64,000 nt of DNA from Laburnicola sp. R22_1 (taxonomy: Eukaryota > Ascomycota > Dothideomycetes > Pleosporales > Didymosphaeriaceae), in the NCBI GenBank assembly GCA_014281115.1, contig JACONQ010000001.1:1798001-1862000 (forward strand). Reading direction: 5' to 3'. Below the pieces are notes generated by a model, which was not told the origin of the DNA, ran no database searches, and worked only from the letters and a program-made list of their open reading frames with translations. Every line of letters starts with the position of its first letter. Within the stretch, counting starts at the first letter, position 1. This document shows, piece by piece, positions 36,460 through 47,663 of this stretch. A program made the translations under genes and the position numbers.

Positions 36460-38668
36460 GAATAAGACTATAATTTACTTAGAAGAGTAAAGAATGCGTA
36501 AAAAAGTATTATAAATTATTTAGGAATATTAGCTCTAGTATAATCTAGTAAAAGAAGGAAGAATTATTCTTTCTATAATAAAATAATATAGATTCTAAGC
36601 AATAGGAAGTAGGGCAATTAGGAAGAGGAGAAGGGAGAACTATTTAGAAAAGAATATTATAAAGAAAGGAAAATAAATATAGCGTAACTAAAGGGATTAA
36701 AACATTCTAGAAGCTAAGCTTATAGCTTAGCTATACCTATAAAGTTATTGACTATATAAGAAAACATCTTTAGACCTCTATAATAAGGCTAGATATAAGG
36801 ATAGAAAAATTCTAATATTCTAAAAAATAAATAGGAACACTACTCCTCCCCTATAAACTCGCTCTTACCTAAATTAGGATTAAGATCTATCCTCTTAACC
36901 TTCTTACAAAGAATAGTAATCTAAGTAGGACTAATAGCTATAAAACCTAGAACCTACTTAATATATTCTAAAAAAGTAGTAATCTTATATTCTTCTAATA
37001 TTTAACTAGCGTAGATAGTCTTTATAATATCTAGGATAAGCTTAACTAGATTCTAATAGAAAGGCTCTAGAATAGGTAAAGTAGAAGTAGTAATTAACTA
37101 TAGCACAATATTAGCTAAAGAAGACAAACTCTAAAAATCTAGAACTTATAGTAAGTTTATTAAAAAGAGCTTAAAGAACAGCGTAAGTATTCTACTAAAC
37201 TATAAGAATCTAATATAGAAACTCTATATTCTATCTAAAACGTCTAGTATTAGTATTATCTATCTTCTAAGGCTTAACTTAAGCACTCTAGATAGTAGAG
37301 CTATACTTATAGATAAAGACGTTAAGACAAGCTTACTAGAGATTAATAAGGGGCTTACTAGTATAACTATTACTATAAAGAATATATTCTAGAATAAGGT
37401 TAGTAAATTTAGTCTTAGCAGAGTCCTCTTATAAGCTGTCCTACATCTAAGATATAGATTAGTAAAAAAAAGGTTTACTAAAGAATTATTATATCTTGCC
37501 TAAATACTTACTAGAGTAAATTATATAAGCCTTATAGTTCTGCTTTTTTTCTATAAGCCTCTATATATAGAAAATAAGCTACTTAAGGTAGCGCTAGTAA
37601 GTTTTCTTATAAATATAGGCAGCCTTAAAGACGCACTCCTTAAATATTATATAAATAGCCTTAAGAGTCTTCTAATTATAGCTTAAGTCTTTAAAAAAAA
37701 CTACTTAGAATTAGTAAGGAACAACGCAGAAGAACTAAGAAACTAACTTTATAATAGTTCTCTATAGTCTTATTATATATAAACTTCTTAAAGTTATTAG
37801 CACTATAAAAATCTAAAGTAGGTAGTAAAGGCTTACTATTATAAGTAAAAGTGCTATAAGTTGCAATCTTTATAGAGGAATACTAAGCTATAGTTAAGCT
37901 AGACTTTAGATGCTTACTTAGAGTTATAAGGGCTACTATAAGGTATTTCTTATTAGCTCTAACTATAATAGAGATTAATAATAAGAAAGATAGTAAAAAT
38001 AATATAAAAGTAGAAGTAGTAATTAGAATATAGCGTAATATTAATAAGAAGTATTGCAGATATAGTAGTAAAGTAAAAAGAAAAGTAGAACTAAAGTTAA
38101 GACCTTTTTATTTACCTTAGCTAGAGCAAATAACACTAGCGCAAATTCTTAACTAAAATAGGCAGCTATACTATAGAAACTAAGAGAAATAAATATAAAC
38201 GCGTTAGATATAATAACTAAATTATTTTATAAAACTTAAGAGATATAAATATAAACGCGTTAGATATAATAACTAGATTGTCCTACTAAAGGTAGAAGAA
38301 TAAGAGTCTAGTGCTCTCTCTAGCTAAAGTACGCTTAGAACCTTATAAAGGCTTAGAACACTATTACTAGCATATATAGTATTAAATTTATTCTTAAGAC
38401 TTTAGGCGCATAGAAGGAGGATTAGTGCTACTACTATAAGGAGTATAAAATATAACACTAGAATTTTTTTTAGGGGGGAGGGAGATATATAAGGGACTAA
38501 GCGCCCTTTTATAGTTACTTAGCCTACTATCTTAAAGTTTTAGGTTTATACTTCTGCTAAGCTAGAAGTATATATAAGAGTATAGCTAGAGTTACTATTA
38601 AACTCTATTAAATTTATAAGTTTACTTAGGCAACTCTAACCTCTTAGTGTAAAGTCCCTTATAATATT

Positions 38669-39136
38669 TTACTAATGCTTACCCTTTTAAATCTAGATAA
38701 AGATAGTACTAGACTAGTTAATAGGATTATAAGTCTTAGCTACCTATAATAAGTACTACTTAATAATATAGATAACTAGCGCACTCTAAAAGGCAAAATA
38801 AAACTATAAAATTATTAGCACCCTTAGAATATATTCTAAATAAAATTATAATATATTTTAACTTATCTAGTAGAGATTATTACTATTGCGTATATAACAC
38901 TTTATCTTTATATACTTAATAATTTTCTTACTATTAGTATTCTTTTAAAACTCTAAATAGCCCTTAGAAAGGCCTATTATAGCTAGGTATTCCTAGTAGG
39001 CTTACTAAAATATATATAGAATATAATATAAATACATTTTAAGGTTTATACTTATAAAATTACTAAGGGCAGCTATAGTAGTAGTAGTAGAGGTAGTAGA
39101 GGTAAAGAATTATAGGAATAAAAAAAAGCAAATATA
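38669..39136. other. AT-rich host sequence between H and G
   Basis: Continuation of 29752-30262 across element H. A short (TAG)n run lies near 39,075-39,100. No gene seen. Confidence 0.45.
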
Positions 39137-39784
39137 GTTAGTGTAAGAGCGGTACACGGCCTTATAGGGCTAATCTATTAGGGATAGCTAGAATAGTTAA
39201 AAGAGCTAGTTAAATTAATACTATTCTAAGATAGTAGATAAGAAAGGGATATAGGGGGCCCTTTTTTATATAGAGGGTAGCATAGGATATAGGCCTACGC
39301 TAATTACTATACTAATACTAACTAGGAAAGGCGCCTTTAGAAACGTAAAAGGCGCAAATAGGAAAAATAAGGTATAAAAGAAAGGTAATAGGGTGTGCTT
39401 AATAAGAAGGCTAGCAAGTACTATTATATAACCCCCCTTTTAAGACCTAAAAATAGAAAGAAAAGTATATAACAATAGGGCGTTTTAGTAGATTTTTACT
39501 ATAACTAGCACTATTTTAAGGCTAACGAGAGCTAGAATAAGGGTAATAGGCCCTATAGTTTTAGCAGTAGCCTTAGTTTTTAATTTAGGTACTATTTAGT
39601 AAAGATATTAAGAAAAGTAGTTAGGAATAAATTAGTACTAGGTTAAAAACTATATTTTAGCGTTTAGCGTTTTGCTAATAGAGTGTATTTTTAGCTCTAA
39701 TACTATATAAAAATATAGTTAGCTAAAGAAATTCTAGTTAGTTTATTATACACTAGGGTAATTATATTATATAAAGTTCTCTAA

Positions 39785-40094
39785 ATAGTTAAGCGTTTTA
39801 TCGCCCACACTGCTTCTGCGATTACGACTCAGCGATCTACTATAGCTCTCTAATAGTCTACTAGTTAAGAGATAACATATAACTTAGTTATGCTACATAG
39901 TAGACTATCTATTAACTACTATTAATAATACTACTATAAAGAAAGTTAATAATAAAATTATTATTATTTTGTATATATTTTATTACTACTACTATGTGCT
40001 AGGTACTAGGTTTTAGTGCCTCCTATTTTACTCCTCTCTGTGTATAGTGCGGACTTAATCTTGGTTAGAATCTTCACATAACAAAGATATTTAA
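39785..40094 (-). mobile_element. Truncated family A element (A6)
   Basis: 310 bp keeping only the constant end of family A (right edge AACAAAGATATTTAA). An exact 13-bp duplication, TAAAGTTCTCTAA, lies at 39772-39784 and 40095-40107. Truncation at one end with a full duplication shows the constant end is the priming end. Confidence 0.88.
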
Positions 40095-40728
40095 TAAAGT
40101 TCTCTAATACTATAGAAAAGCATTTTAAAAGAATATATTAACCTAACTATATAGTTTTTAATTAAGGTAGGACAGCTTATAAAGCTATAGTCGGCTTGCC
40201 AAATACTTTTTTAACCTATTTTTTTAGTTTAAGATTAAAGTAGGTTAAAATAAAAGGTTATTATATACTACTATATATAGCACCTAATTCTAATTAAAAA
40301 CTAACCTTAAATATCTAGCAATATAATAATAGTTTAAACTTACTTATATCCCCTAATACCTATAAGCTCCTAGTCCTAATATAAGATTTACTTATAGTAT
40401 GTAGCGTTACATTAACTATCTAGGGATAGTACGACAAAGGCTTTTATCTTAAATAATATAATAAAAAAAGCAAAGCCCTCTGCTTAGTAATTAAAAAGAG
40501 CGTAAAAAAGGTAATTATAAAAAAAGCGCGTTTAAACTACTAAGCAAGCTTAGTAGTCTTAGTGCGCATAGCTTTTATATATAAAGTTTTTATAAAGAGA
40601 CTACTTAGAACTTTAGAGGAAATATAACTTTAGTACCACTATACTATAAGCTATCTCTCCTCTACTATTCTAATTATTATAAATAACATAAGTTAAAATA
40701 TTAATAGATATATACTATTATTTCTTAT

Positions 40729-41821
40729 GTGTGGCGTTAGATTAACTACCTAGGGGTAGTACGACAAAGGCTTTTATCTTAAATAATATAACAAAAAAAG
40801 CAGAGCCCCCTACTTAGTAATTAAAAAGAGCGTAAAAAAGGTAATAACAAAAAAAAGCGCGTTTAAACTGCTAAGCGAGCTTGGCGGTCTTGGCGCGAGA
40901 CTGCTCTCACAAGCAAAATCTTTACAAAGAGGCCACTTAGAACTTTAGGAGAGATAAGACTTTAGCGCGACCACACTATAAGCCATCTCTTTTTTGCCAT
41001 CCTAAGTTGTAAACCGCCATCTAGATTTTTACAAACAACACAAGTTAACATATTAATAGGTATATTTCTTATAAGTAGTAGGATAAGAGTAACACGTACT
41101 AGATACACTATTACTCTATTGCTGTATTAAGGTTGTCCTTAACGAAGTTCCTACTGTCTCTCTAAGCCCTACCATCTATCTAGGCATTAACGTCGTCCCT
41201 AAAGAAGTACTCGCCGTCGCTGAAAAGTATACGCCGAAGATTCGCGCTGCTGCTGCTAATATGGCCACGCTAGAATTCTATTCTGTCTGTAAGATGCTTG
41301 TCTAGCGCGATAGATGGGTATACTTAACTTTTTATAATGCTATCCACGTGTACTAGTTAGGCTGGCAGCTAATTTAGTTTGCGAAAAATGGCTAGACTAT
41401 ATTCCTGCTCTAGTAGACGCAATTACTCCTTGTTAGTAACAGAATCCTTTAGTAGGAGACGTAAGAGGATGATGAGGTCTTTGTTAATAAGCTCTAGTGT
41501 GGTGAGAGCGTTGCATAGATCCGCGAGATCCTCCTGGCTATTATTGCTGTTAAGTCAGCTTATTTAAACAAGTACGCCGCATAGCGGCGCGAGCGCGGAT
41601 AACTAACGATGGTGGTAGCGATAAGCCAGGTGTGCTATATATGGCGTGAGTGAACCTTGTATGGGTTGGAAGCTTATAGAGTGTGGAGTTATTAAGGTGT
41701 TTAAGGTTAGTCTTTAATTAGAATTAGGTGCGGTATATAGTAGTATATATGACTTTCCATCTTAATTTACTTTAACCTCAAACTAAAAAAAGGTTAAAAA
41801 AGGTGTTTGGTAAGTCGACGT
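40729..41821 (+). mobile_element. Full-length family B element (B11), least mutated copy
   Basis: 1,093 bp from GTGTGGCGTTAG to GTTTGGTAAGTCGACG. It has an exact 11-bp duplication, TTATTTCTTAT, at 40718-40728 and 41822-41832. GC-rich words (CTAAGCGAGCTTGGCGG, GCCGTCGCTGAAAAG) survive, so it is the youngest or least RIPped full copy. The plus-strand frame at about 41,105-41,700 is the best view of the B protein (separate entry). Confidence 0.9.
41105..41700 (+). pseudogene. Family B protein relic, about 200 codons, unknown family
   Basis: The plus-strand frame reads IKVVLNEVPTVSLSPTIYLG, then AEKYTPKIRAAAA, TLEFYSVCKM, RWVYLTFYNA and a later IREILLAIIAV segment. Stops occur where Gln and Trp are expected. 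The same words recur in B6, B7 and B10. In C5 they recur in altered form (IKVNLKETSTALFSTIFLG, KYTLKI, LEYCFV). Conservation between two families suggests an element-encoded protein. I do not recognise it. No RT, DDE or tyrosine-recombinase motif is visible. Confidence 0.6.
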
Positions 41822-43147
41822 TTATTTCTTATAAGTAGAATAAAGTTAATACGTACTAGATATATATCTATTACTCTATTACTATATCAAGGTTATTTTT
41901 AACAAATCTCCTACTCTATGCATACCTCTACACCCTACTATTTACTTAAGTATTAACTCTAAATTATCTAACACTAATATACTTACTATTATAAAAGAGT
42001 ACACACTAAAGATTTATAACACTACTATTAAGGTAGCTACACTAAAGTTCTATTCTATTTATTAGATACTTATTTTGTGCGAGGAGTAGGTATACTTAAC
42101 TATTTATAAGGTAGACCTAGTAACCTAGTTAGGCTAGCAGCTTATCTAGTTTACAAAGAACTATAAAGTTAAATTTCTACTCTAATAGATATAATTGCTC
42201 CTAGTTAGTAATAGAATCTAAAATAGAAGGCAAAAGATAAAAGATAAGGTGTTTATTAACAATCTTTAGTATAATAAAAGCGTTACATAGATTTATAAGA
42301 TTCTTCTAGCTATTATAGCTGTGTTAGCTTATCTAAGCAAGTAGATAGTTAATAATAACAATAGCAATAATCTAAATAGGCTATATATAGTGTAAGTAAA
42401 CCTTATATAGGTTAGAAGCTTATAGAGTATAGGGTTATTAAGGTGTTTAAGGTTAGTCTTTAATTAGAATTAGGTGCAGTATATAGTAGTATATATAACC
42501 TTCTATCTTAATTTACTTTAACCTTAAACTAAAAAAAAATTAAAAAAGGTGTTTAGTAAGCCGACTATTTTTTATAGTATATATAGCACACCTAGCTTAT
42601 TACTACTATTATTATTAGTTATCTATACTTACGCACTAAATAAGCTAACTTAATAGTAATAATAGTAATAATAGTTAGAAGGATCTTACAAATCTATATA
42701 ATACTTTCGCTACTATATAGCTTATTAATAAATATCTTAATCTTCTTCTTTTATATCTCCTACTAAATTCTATTACTAATAAGAAGTAATTATATCTACT
42801 AGAGTAGAAATTTAACCTTATAGTCCTTTGCAAATAGATAAGCTACTAACCTAACTAGTATACTAGGACTATCTTATAGATAGTTAAGTATACTTACCTC
42901 TCGCACTAGATAAGTATTTAGATAGAATAGAACTCTAGCGTAGTTACTTTAACAGCCGCTTTAATAGTAGTAGCGCATATTTTTAATATATACTTTTAGT
43001 AATAGTAAGTACTTCTTTAGAAATAATATTAATATCTAGCAGGATAGTAAAGTGTAAAGAGATAGTAAAAGATTTATTAAAAATAACCTTAATATAGTAA
43101 TAAAGCAATAGTGTATCTAGTATATATTACTCTTATTCTACTACTAT

Positions 43148-43316
43148 GTGGCATTATATAACTATCTAGGGGTAGCACAACAAAGGCTTTTATCTTAAAT
43201 AATATAATAAAAAAAGCAGAGCCCCCTACTTAGTAATTAAAAAGAGCGTAAAAAAGGTAGTGATTATAAAAAAAGCGCGTTCGAACTGCTAAGCGAGCTT
43301 GGCGGTCTTGGCGTGC
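43148..43316 (+). mobile_element. Truncated family B element (B12)
   Basis: 169 bp starting GTGGCATTATATAAC and stopping after GGCGGTCTTGGCGTGC. A 13-bp duplication, ATTCTACTACTAT, lies at 43135-43147 and 43317-43329. It is longer than the 100-130-bp copies, so truncation points vary. Confidence 0.87.
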
Positions 43317-45131
43317 ATTCTACTACTATAAGCATAGTAGTATATACTTATTAATATATTAACTTATATTATGTGCGATAATTAAGATAGTGGTTTATAA
43401 CTTAGAATAGTATAAAAGAAATAGCTTATAGCGTAGCTACACTAAATTCTAATCTCCCCTAAATTTCTAAGTAGTCTCTTTATAAAAATTTTACTAATAG
43501 GAGTAGCCCTATACTAAGACTACTAAGCTTGCTTAGTAGTTTAAACGCGCTTTTTTTATTATTACCTTTTTAAGCCTTTTTTAATTACTAAGTAGAGGGC
43601 TCTGCTTTTTTTATTATGTTATTTAAGATAAAAGCCTTTATCGTGCTACCCCTAGATAGTTAATTTAACGCCACATAAAGAGTTAGACTTAGGATTAATT
43701 AGGTTAGTAAATTTAGAGTTATTATTAGAGAGATTAGTATAATAGGCGGACTCTTTATCTTCTAACTTACTACTATAATAGGTAGTATTATTATCTTTTA
43801 GGCTATTATTATAATAAGTAATACTAAGTTTATAAAAATTATTCTTATTAAGCGCCTCTTTCTAGTGTAATTACTATAGTCTTTACTAGATTAGGCGTCT
43901 TTTAGCTTATTTAGCTATTTTAGCAACAGCTAAGGAAGAGTAGTAGAAAGTAGTTAGCTAAAGTAATTATGCTTAGACTTTACTTTAAAGTTTTTATTAT
44001 TAGAAAAAGTAGTTAGGGTTGCCTAATATATATTAATTTTAGGACCCTTAAAGGATAATAGTATAGAGTTATTAGATTTAAAGGCTAACTACTAGTAAAT
44101 TTAAGATAGAAGTAGGATTATAATAAAAATATTTAACTATAGTTTATTAATAAGTTAAACTAAAAGGTAGCTAGGCAATATTAATAGTCTAGTAATTAGT
44201 TGTCTAGCTAAATACTTAATAGGTAGTAGATAAGGGCTAGAGTAGTTATAGTAAAAAAGTAGATTTTTATAACTAGTGCTATCCTAGTTTAAATATAAGC
44301 TTAACTAAAATCTAAAATAGTAAAAGATTAAGGTAAACTGTATAAGGCTACTTAGTAAAGTAAAGTAGTAAAAGATTAGGGTAGACTAGATAAAACTACT
44401 TAGTAAGATTAGCGCTAAGGCAACTTAGTGTCTAGATTTACTAAGTATTAGAGTAGTTTATTAGAGACGTCTATTACGTAAGTAGTAAGAAATAATAAAG
44501 AAAAATACTTAAGAGGTTAATAGTTAGGCTTAGTAGAGTACTTAGATTTAGTAGATCTAGATATTTTATAAGTGTAAGCTAGCGCGCTTAGTAAGTAAAA
44601 TAGGGCGCCTTATAAAAAGAGTAAAAGTATTACTTATATAAAATTTTTATAGATAACGCTATAGCGCCTCTAAAGCCTAATTCTAATTTTCTTTACTTAG
44701 TGCCTTTAGTTCTTATAGTGTAATACTAGTTTGGCGAATTAGTTTTTAAAAGTAACATAGTTATTATTTATTATTATTTAGGAATATTTAGGGCGGCCTT
44801 TTAATAGACTAGAAAGATCTTTTTTAGTAAATCTAGGTGCAACCTATTAAACTAGAGTATAAAGTCTTATAGGGATAACTAATAAAGTTTCTACTCTTAT
44901 ACGTTAAGTAGAAAAGAGACTTAGAAGCGGCCTCTCTTAATAGACCTTAAAATAGTAAAATATAAACTCCCTAGCACTAGAGATTCTTTCTAGTAACTAA
45001 TAAAGTTCCTACTCTTATGCAATAAGTAGAGAAGAGACTTAAAAATAGTCTTTCTTAATAGACCTTAGAGTAGTATAATAGTTGCCTAGTACTAAAGTAA
45101 CTAATAAACTAATACATTCTTAGTAACTTAT

Positions 45132-46315
45132 GATTTTTTTCGACTAAGGGATATCTAATAAGAATATTATAATAATAGTAGATATATCTCCTACTATTAT
45201 ATACACAGAAAAGCGTTTTAAGGTATTAATAAAAAGGAGTTAGCGCGTTATAAGCAAGCTAAGCTAGCTTAGTAGGCTTAGCACGCCTACTCTAACTAAA
45301 AACAATCTATATATAAAACTATAGATAAAGCTATATTACTATACTATAGTTTAGAGTAGGAAGAAAAAAGGTATAAGATAGTACTAGTACTGTAACTAGT
45401 ATAACACTATAACTATTATCTCCTCTACTATTATTTCTAAAGATTGCTAGTAATAGTTATAATAATAGGTTTGTGCTACTTATAAAATATATGCTAGATA
45501 AAAGCTTACACACTATAGGTATACTAACGCTCTATCTCTATATTAAAGTTAACCTTAAGGAGACGTCTACTGCTCTATTTTCTACTATCTTCCTAGGCCC
45601 TAGTGCTAATACTAATACTAATACTAACGCTGCCTAAAAGTACACTCTAAAGATCTATCTGCTTACTAATATTACTAGGTCTATACTAGAATACTGCTTT
45701 GTTTAGGGTATTATTAATAGAAAGTAAAAAGTATACCTTACCTTATATAAAGTAGTCCTAGTATACTAGTTAGGCTAGCAATAGATTAGTAACTATAGGC
45801 GTAATAATAATAGATATATAGAGTTTTTACTATAGTTTCTTATATTGCTACTAGTTAGAAAGATAGTAATAATCTTAGAAAAAGGTAAAATTAAGAGGAA
45901 AGAGAAGATAAAAGTATTTATTAATAAGTTGCTAGGGAAGAAGAGCATTGCGTAGATATATTAGATCTTTATAATTATTATAGTATTAAATAGTAAGCGT
46001 ATTGCGTAAGTATGCTATATAAGTAGCGCGTAAATATAGCGCAATTACTAATAATAGTAATAATAAAACAAGTTAGTATACTATGCACACTTTAAGTAAA
46101 TTTAATAGGTATTAGAGCGCTTATAAATATTAGACAAGTGTGTAGTTTATAAACTATCCTTATAAACTATTATTATATTAGTAGAGAAGACTAGTAGTAG
46201 ACTATATTTTTAGGCGCTAGACTAGAGCGGCCTTTCTATCCTAACCTACGCAGGCTTAAATTAAAAAAGGGGTTTAAAAAGGGTAATTAACACTAAATAA
46301 ATAATACAACCAAAC
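45132..46315 (+). mobile_element. Full-length family C element (C5)
   Basis: 1,184 bp from the T-rich GATTTTTTTCGACTAAGGG end to AATAATACAACCAAAC. The duplication TAACTTAT lies at 45124-45131 and 46316-46323, within the G leader repeat. The plus-strand frame at about 45,545-46,010 is related to the family B protein. An internal GCGCGTTATAAGCAAGC block corresponds to a GC-rich motif of family B. Confidence 0.82.
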
Positions 46316-46897
46316 TAACTTATAGTAGATAGAAAAGTATAGAAGTAGTCTCTCTTAATAGACTTTAGTGTAGTATAATAACTATTTAGCACAACTAGTA
46401 ACTAATAAACTAATATATTCTTACCTACTTATAGTAAATAAAGAAGTTATAATAGTAGTCTTATAGACCTTAATATAGTATAATAACTACCTAGTATAAC
46501 TAGTAACTAATAAGGTAAAACTTTTACTAATTTAACTACTTATAGATAGCGTCTTAAAGAAGAAGTAAATATTACATTACTATCTATAGCTAAATAAAAA
46601 GGTTAATTTTAGAATAATATAAGGGCGGTACATAGTCTTATAGAGTTAACCTATTAGAAATAGCTAAAATAGTTAAACAAAAATTAATACTATTTTAAAA
46701 TAGTAAATAAAAAAGAAATATAAGGGGCCCTTTCTTATATAAAGGGCAGTATAAGGCATAAGCCTACACTAACTACTACGCTAACACTAATTAGAAAAGG
46801 CGCCTTTAGGAAAGTAAAAGGCGTAAATAGGAGAAATAGGGTGTAAAAGAAAGGTAATAGGGCGTGCTTAATAGGGAGGCTAGTAAGTACTATTACA

Positions 46898-47288
46898 TTT
46901 AGATCTTAATTTTAACTTATTTGTGGGCGCTATTCTACTTTAGTAAGTAGGGTACACTAGCCATATTTTAGGTCACCTAACCCTAATTTCAAATTAGGTT
47001 AACGTGTACGTACGAATGAGTACATACTCTGCCTGGCACCACGCGCGCTAGCCTCCACATGCGCAAACCTCTGACTGAGCCGGACCAATCGGCACAAATG
47101 GCTGTTTATCCAGTCCAGTCATCCATCCGTCCCTACCATCTGCAGAGGAATTTTCTCCCGGGTCCACCGCACAAAATGAACGAGCTCCTGTGCGTCGAGG
47201 CTTTTTCCCATGTGTGCGTTAGGAGGAGTAGTTCTTTCTATAGATACTTTTGATCTTTGCAAAACTTTCAACCAATCAGCATCAGGCG
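46898..47288. other. Transition from RIP block to gene space
   Basis: Composition changes within about 100 bp of the LTR end: TA-rich to about 46,960, balanced from about 47,000. Palindromic GTGTACGTACG lies near 47,000. Short open frames here look like chance. No gene is supported. Confidence 0.5.
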
Positions 47289-47369
47289 GGCGTGGTGGCG
47301 GAGTGGTTATCGCGCAAGCCTAGAAAGCTTGTTCCTTCGGGAGCGCAAGTTCGAATCTTGCCTACGTCG
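47289..47369 (+). tRNA. tRNA-Ser (anticodon AGA)
   Basis: A class II tRNA of 81 nt folds completely. The acceptor is GGCGTGG with CTACGTC (two G.U pairs) and G as discriminator. It has a 3-bp D stem, and the anticodon stem CAAGC/GCTTG around loop CTAGAAA gives anticodon AGA. The long variable arm has a TTCG-capped stem, and the T arm is GCAAG TTCGAAT CTTGC. Internal A and B boxes (TGGCGGAGTGG-like and GTTCGAATC) are present. It decodes UCU (and UCC after inosine change). No intron. Confidence 0.96.
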
Positions 47370-47400
47370 TCGTGTTTGTGCGTGCTTGTGTGCGGATTTC

Positions 47401-47425
47401 TTTTTCTTTTTTTTTTCTTTTTGGT
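47401..47425 (+). terminator. Pol III terminator T-runs
   Basis: Runs of five to ten T on the tRNA sense strand, starting about 30 nt after the tRNA, suit RNA polymerase III termination. Confidence 0.7.
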
Positions 47426-47663
47426 TTTCCTGAATTGGTTGGTCGGTGGGTTTGACTGGTGGATGTGGGTGGAGGATTGGGTGGGGATGGTGTTGTGTGG
47501 TTCTTTTTAGGGGGTAGGGGTTGGACTGAAGGTATTTATGGCTGGATGGTATGTAACATGTGGTACGTACGTGAACTTCTTTTGTTATGTACTGCAGGGT
47601 CGATTGTTAGACCTAGTACCACTCAACTACGCATTACCTACACTATTCCAGACGGGAGCATTG
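47426..47663. other. Intergenic, includes short repeat copy
   Basis: A G/T-rich stretch is followed, at about 47,597-47,650, by GGGTCGATTGTTAG and related bases that recur imperfectly at about 51,738-51,800 beyond the ABC pseudogene. No gene. Confidence 0.45.

Larger units (their letters stand above)
30263..38663 (+). mobile_element. Complete Gypsy-type LTR retrotransposon (element H)
   Basis: 176-bp LTRs lie at 30263-30438 and 38488-38663 (TATAAGGG...ends, decayed TG/CA), with the 5-bp duplication ATATT at 30258-30262 and 38664-38668. A polypurine tract (GGGGGGAGGGAGA, about 38,473-38,485) precedes the 3' LTR. Inside, on the plus strand, are a gag zinc-knuckle remnant (about 31,885-31,945), reverse transcriptase (about 32,800-33,560), RNase H, then integrase with its zinc-binding and core region (about 34,440-35,850). 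This domain order is the Gypsy (Metaviridae) order. The LTRs differ at many RIP-type sites. Three later insertions (C4, a 214-bp element, B8) interrupt it. Confidence 0.92.
40401..42571 (+). mobile_element. Full-length family B element (B10) hosting B11
   Basis: Plus-strand copy inserted in B9. The short direct repeat TTATAGTAT flanks it at 40392-40400 and 42572-42580, with a few extra T at the far end. B11 interrupts it at 40729-41821. It ends GGTGTTTAGTAAGCCGAC. Confidence 0.78.
40190..43675 (-). mobile_element. Full-length family B element (B9) hosting B10, B11 and B12
   Basis: Minus-strand copy. The far end (GTCGGCTTGCCAAATAC) is at 40190 and the constant end (TTAACGCCACA) at 43675. B10 interrupts it at 40401-42571 and B12 at 43148-43316. 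The pieces are collinear with the single copies B7 and B11. No clean duplication was found around it. Confidence 0.78.
39142..46897 (-). mobile_element. Family G LTR element at the edge of the RIP block
   Basis: The 3' LTR is at 39142 to about 39430 (TGTAAGAGCGGTAC...) and the 5' LTR at about 46613-46897 (ends TATTACA). The flanks GTTAG and TTTAG form a 5-bp duplication with one mismatch. A purine tract (reverse of CCCCCCTTTTAAG) abuts the left LTR. It carries nested A6, the B9-B12 nest and C5. After removing them only about 2.2 kb of internal sequence remains, so it is internally deleted relative to the copy at 11428-21786. Minus-strand gag-like sequence lies at about 43,680-44,900. Confidence 0.82.

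Noticed and set aside
41379..41567. A 62-codon plus frame as a gene
   Set aside because: It is an off-frame reading within the family B relic; the conserved frame is a different one.
47250..47510. An 86-codon plus frame
   Set aside because: It overlaps the tRNA-Ser gene and continues into low-complexity T/G-rich sequence.
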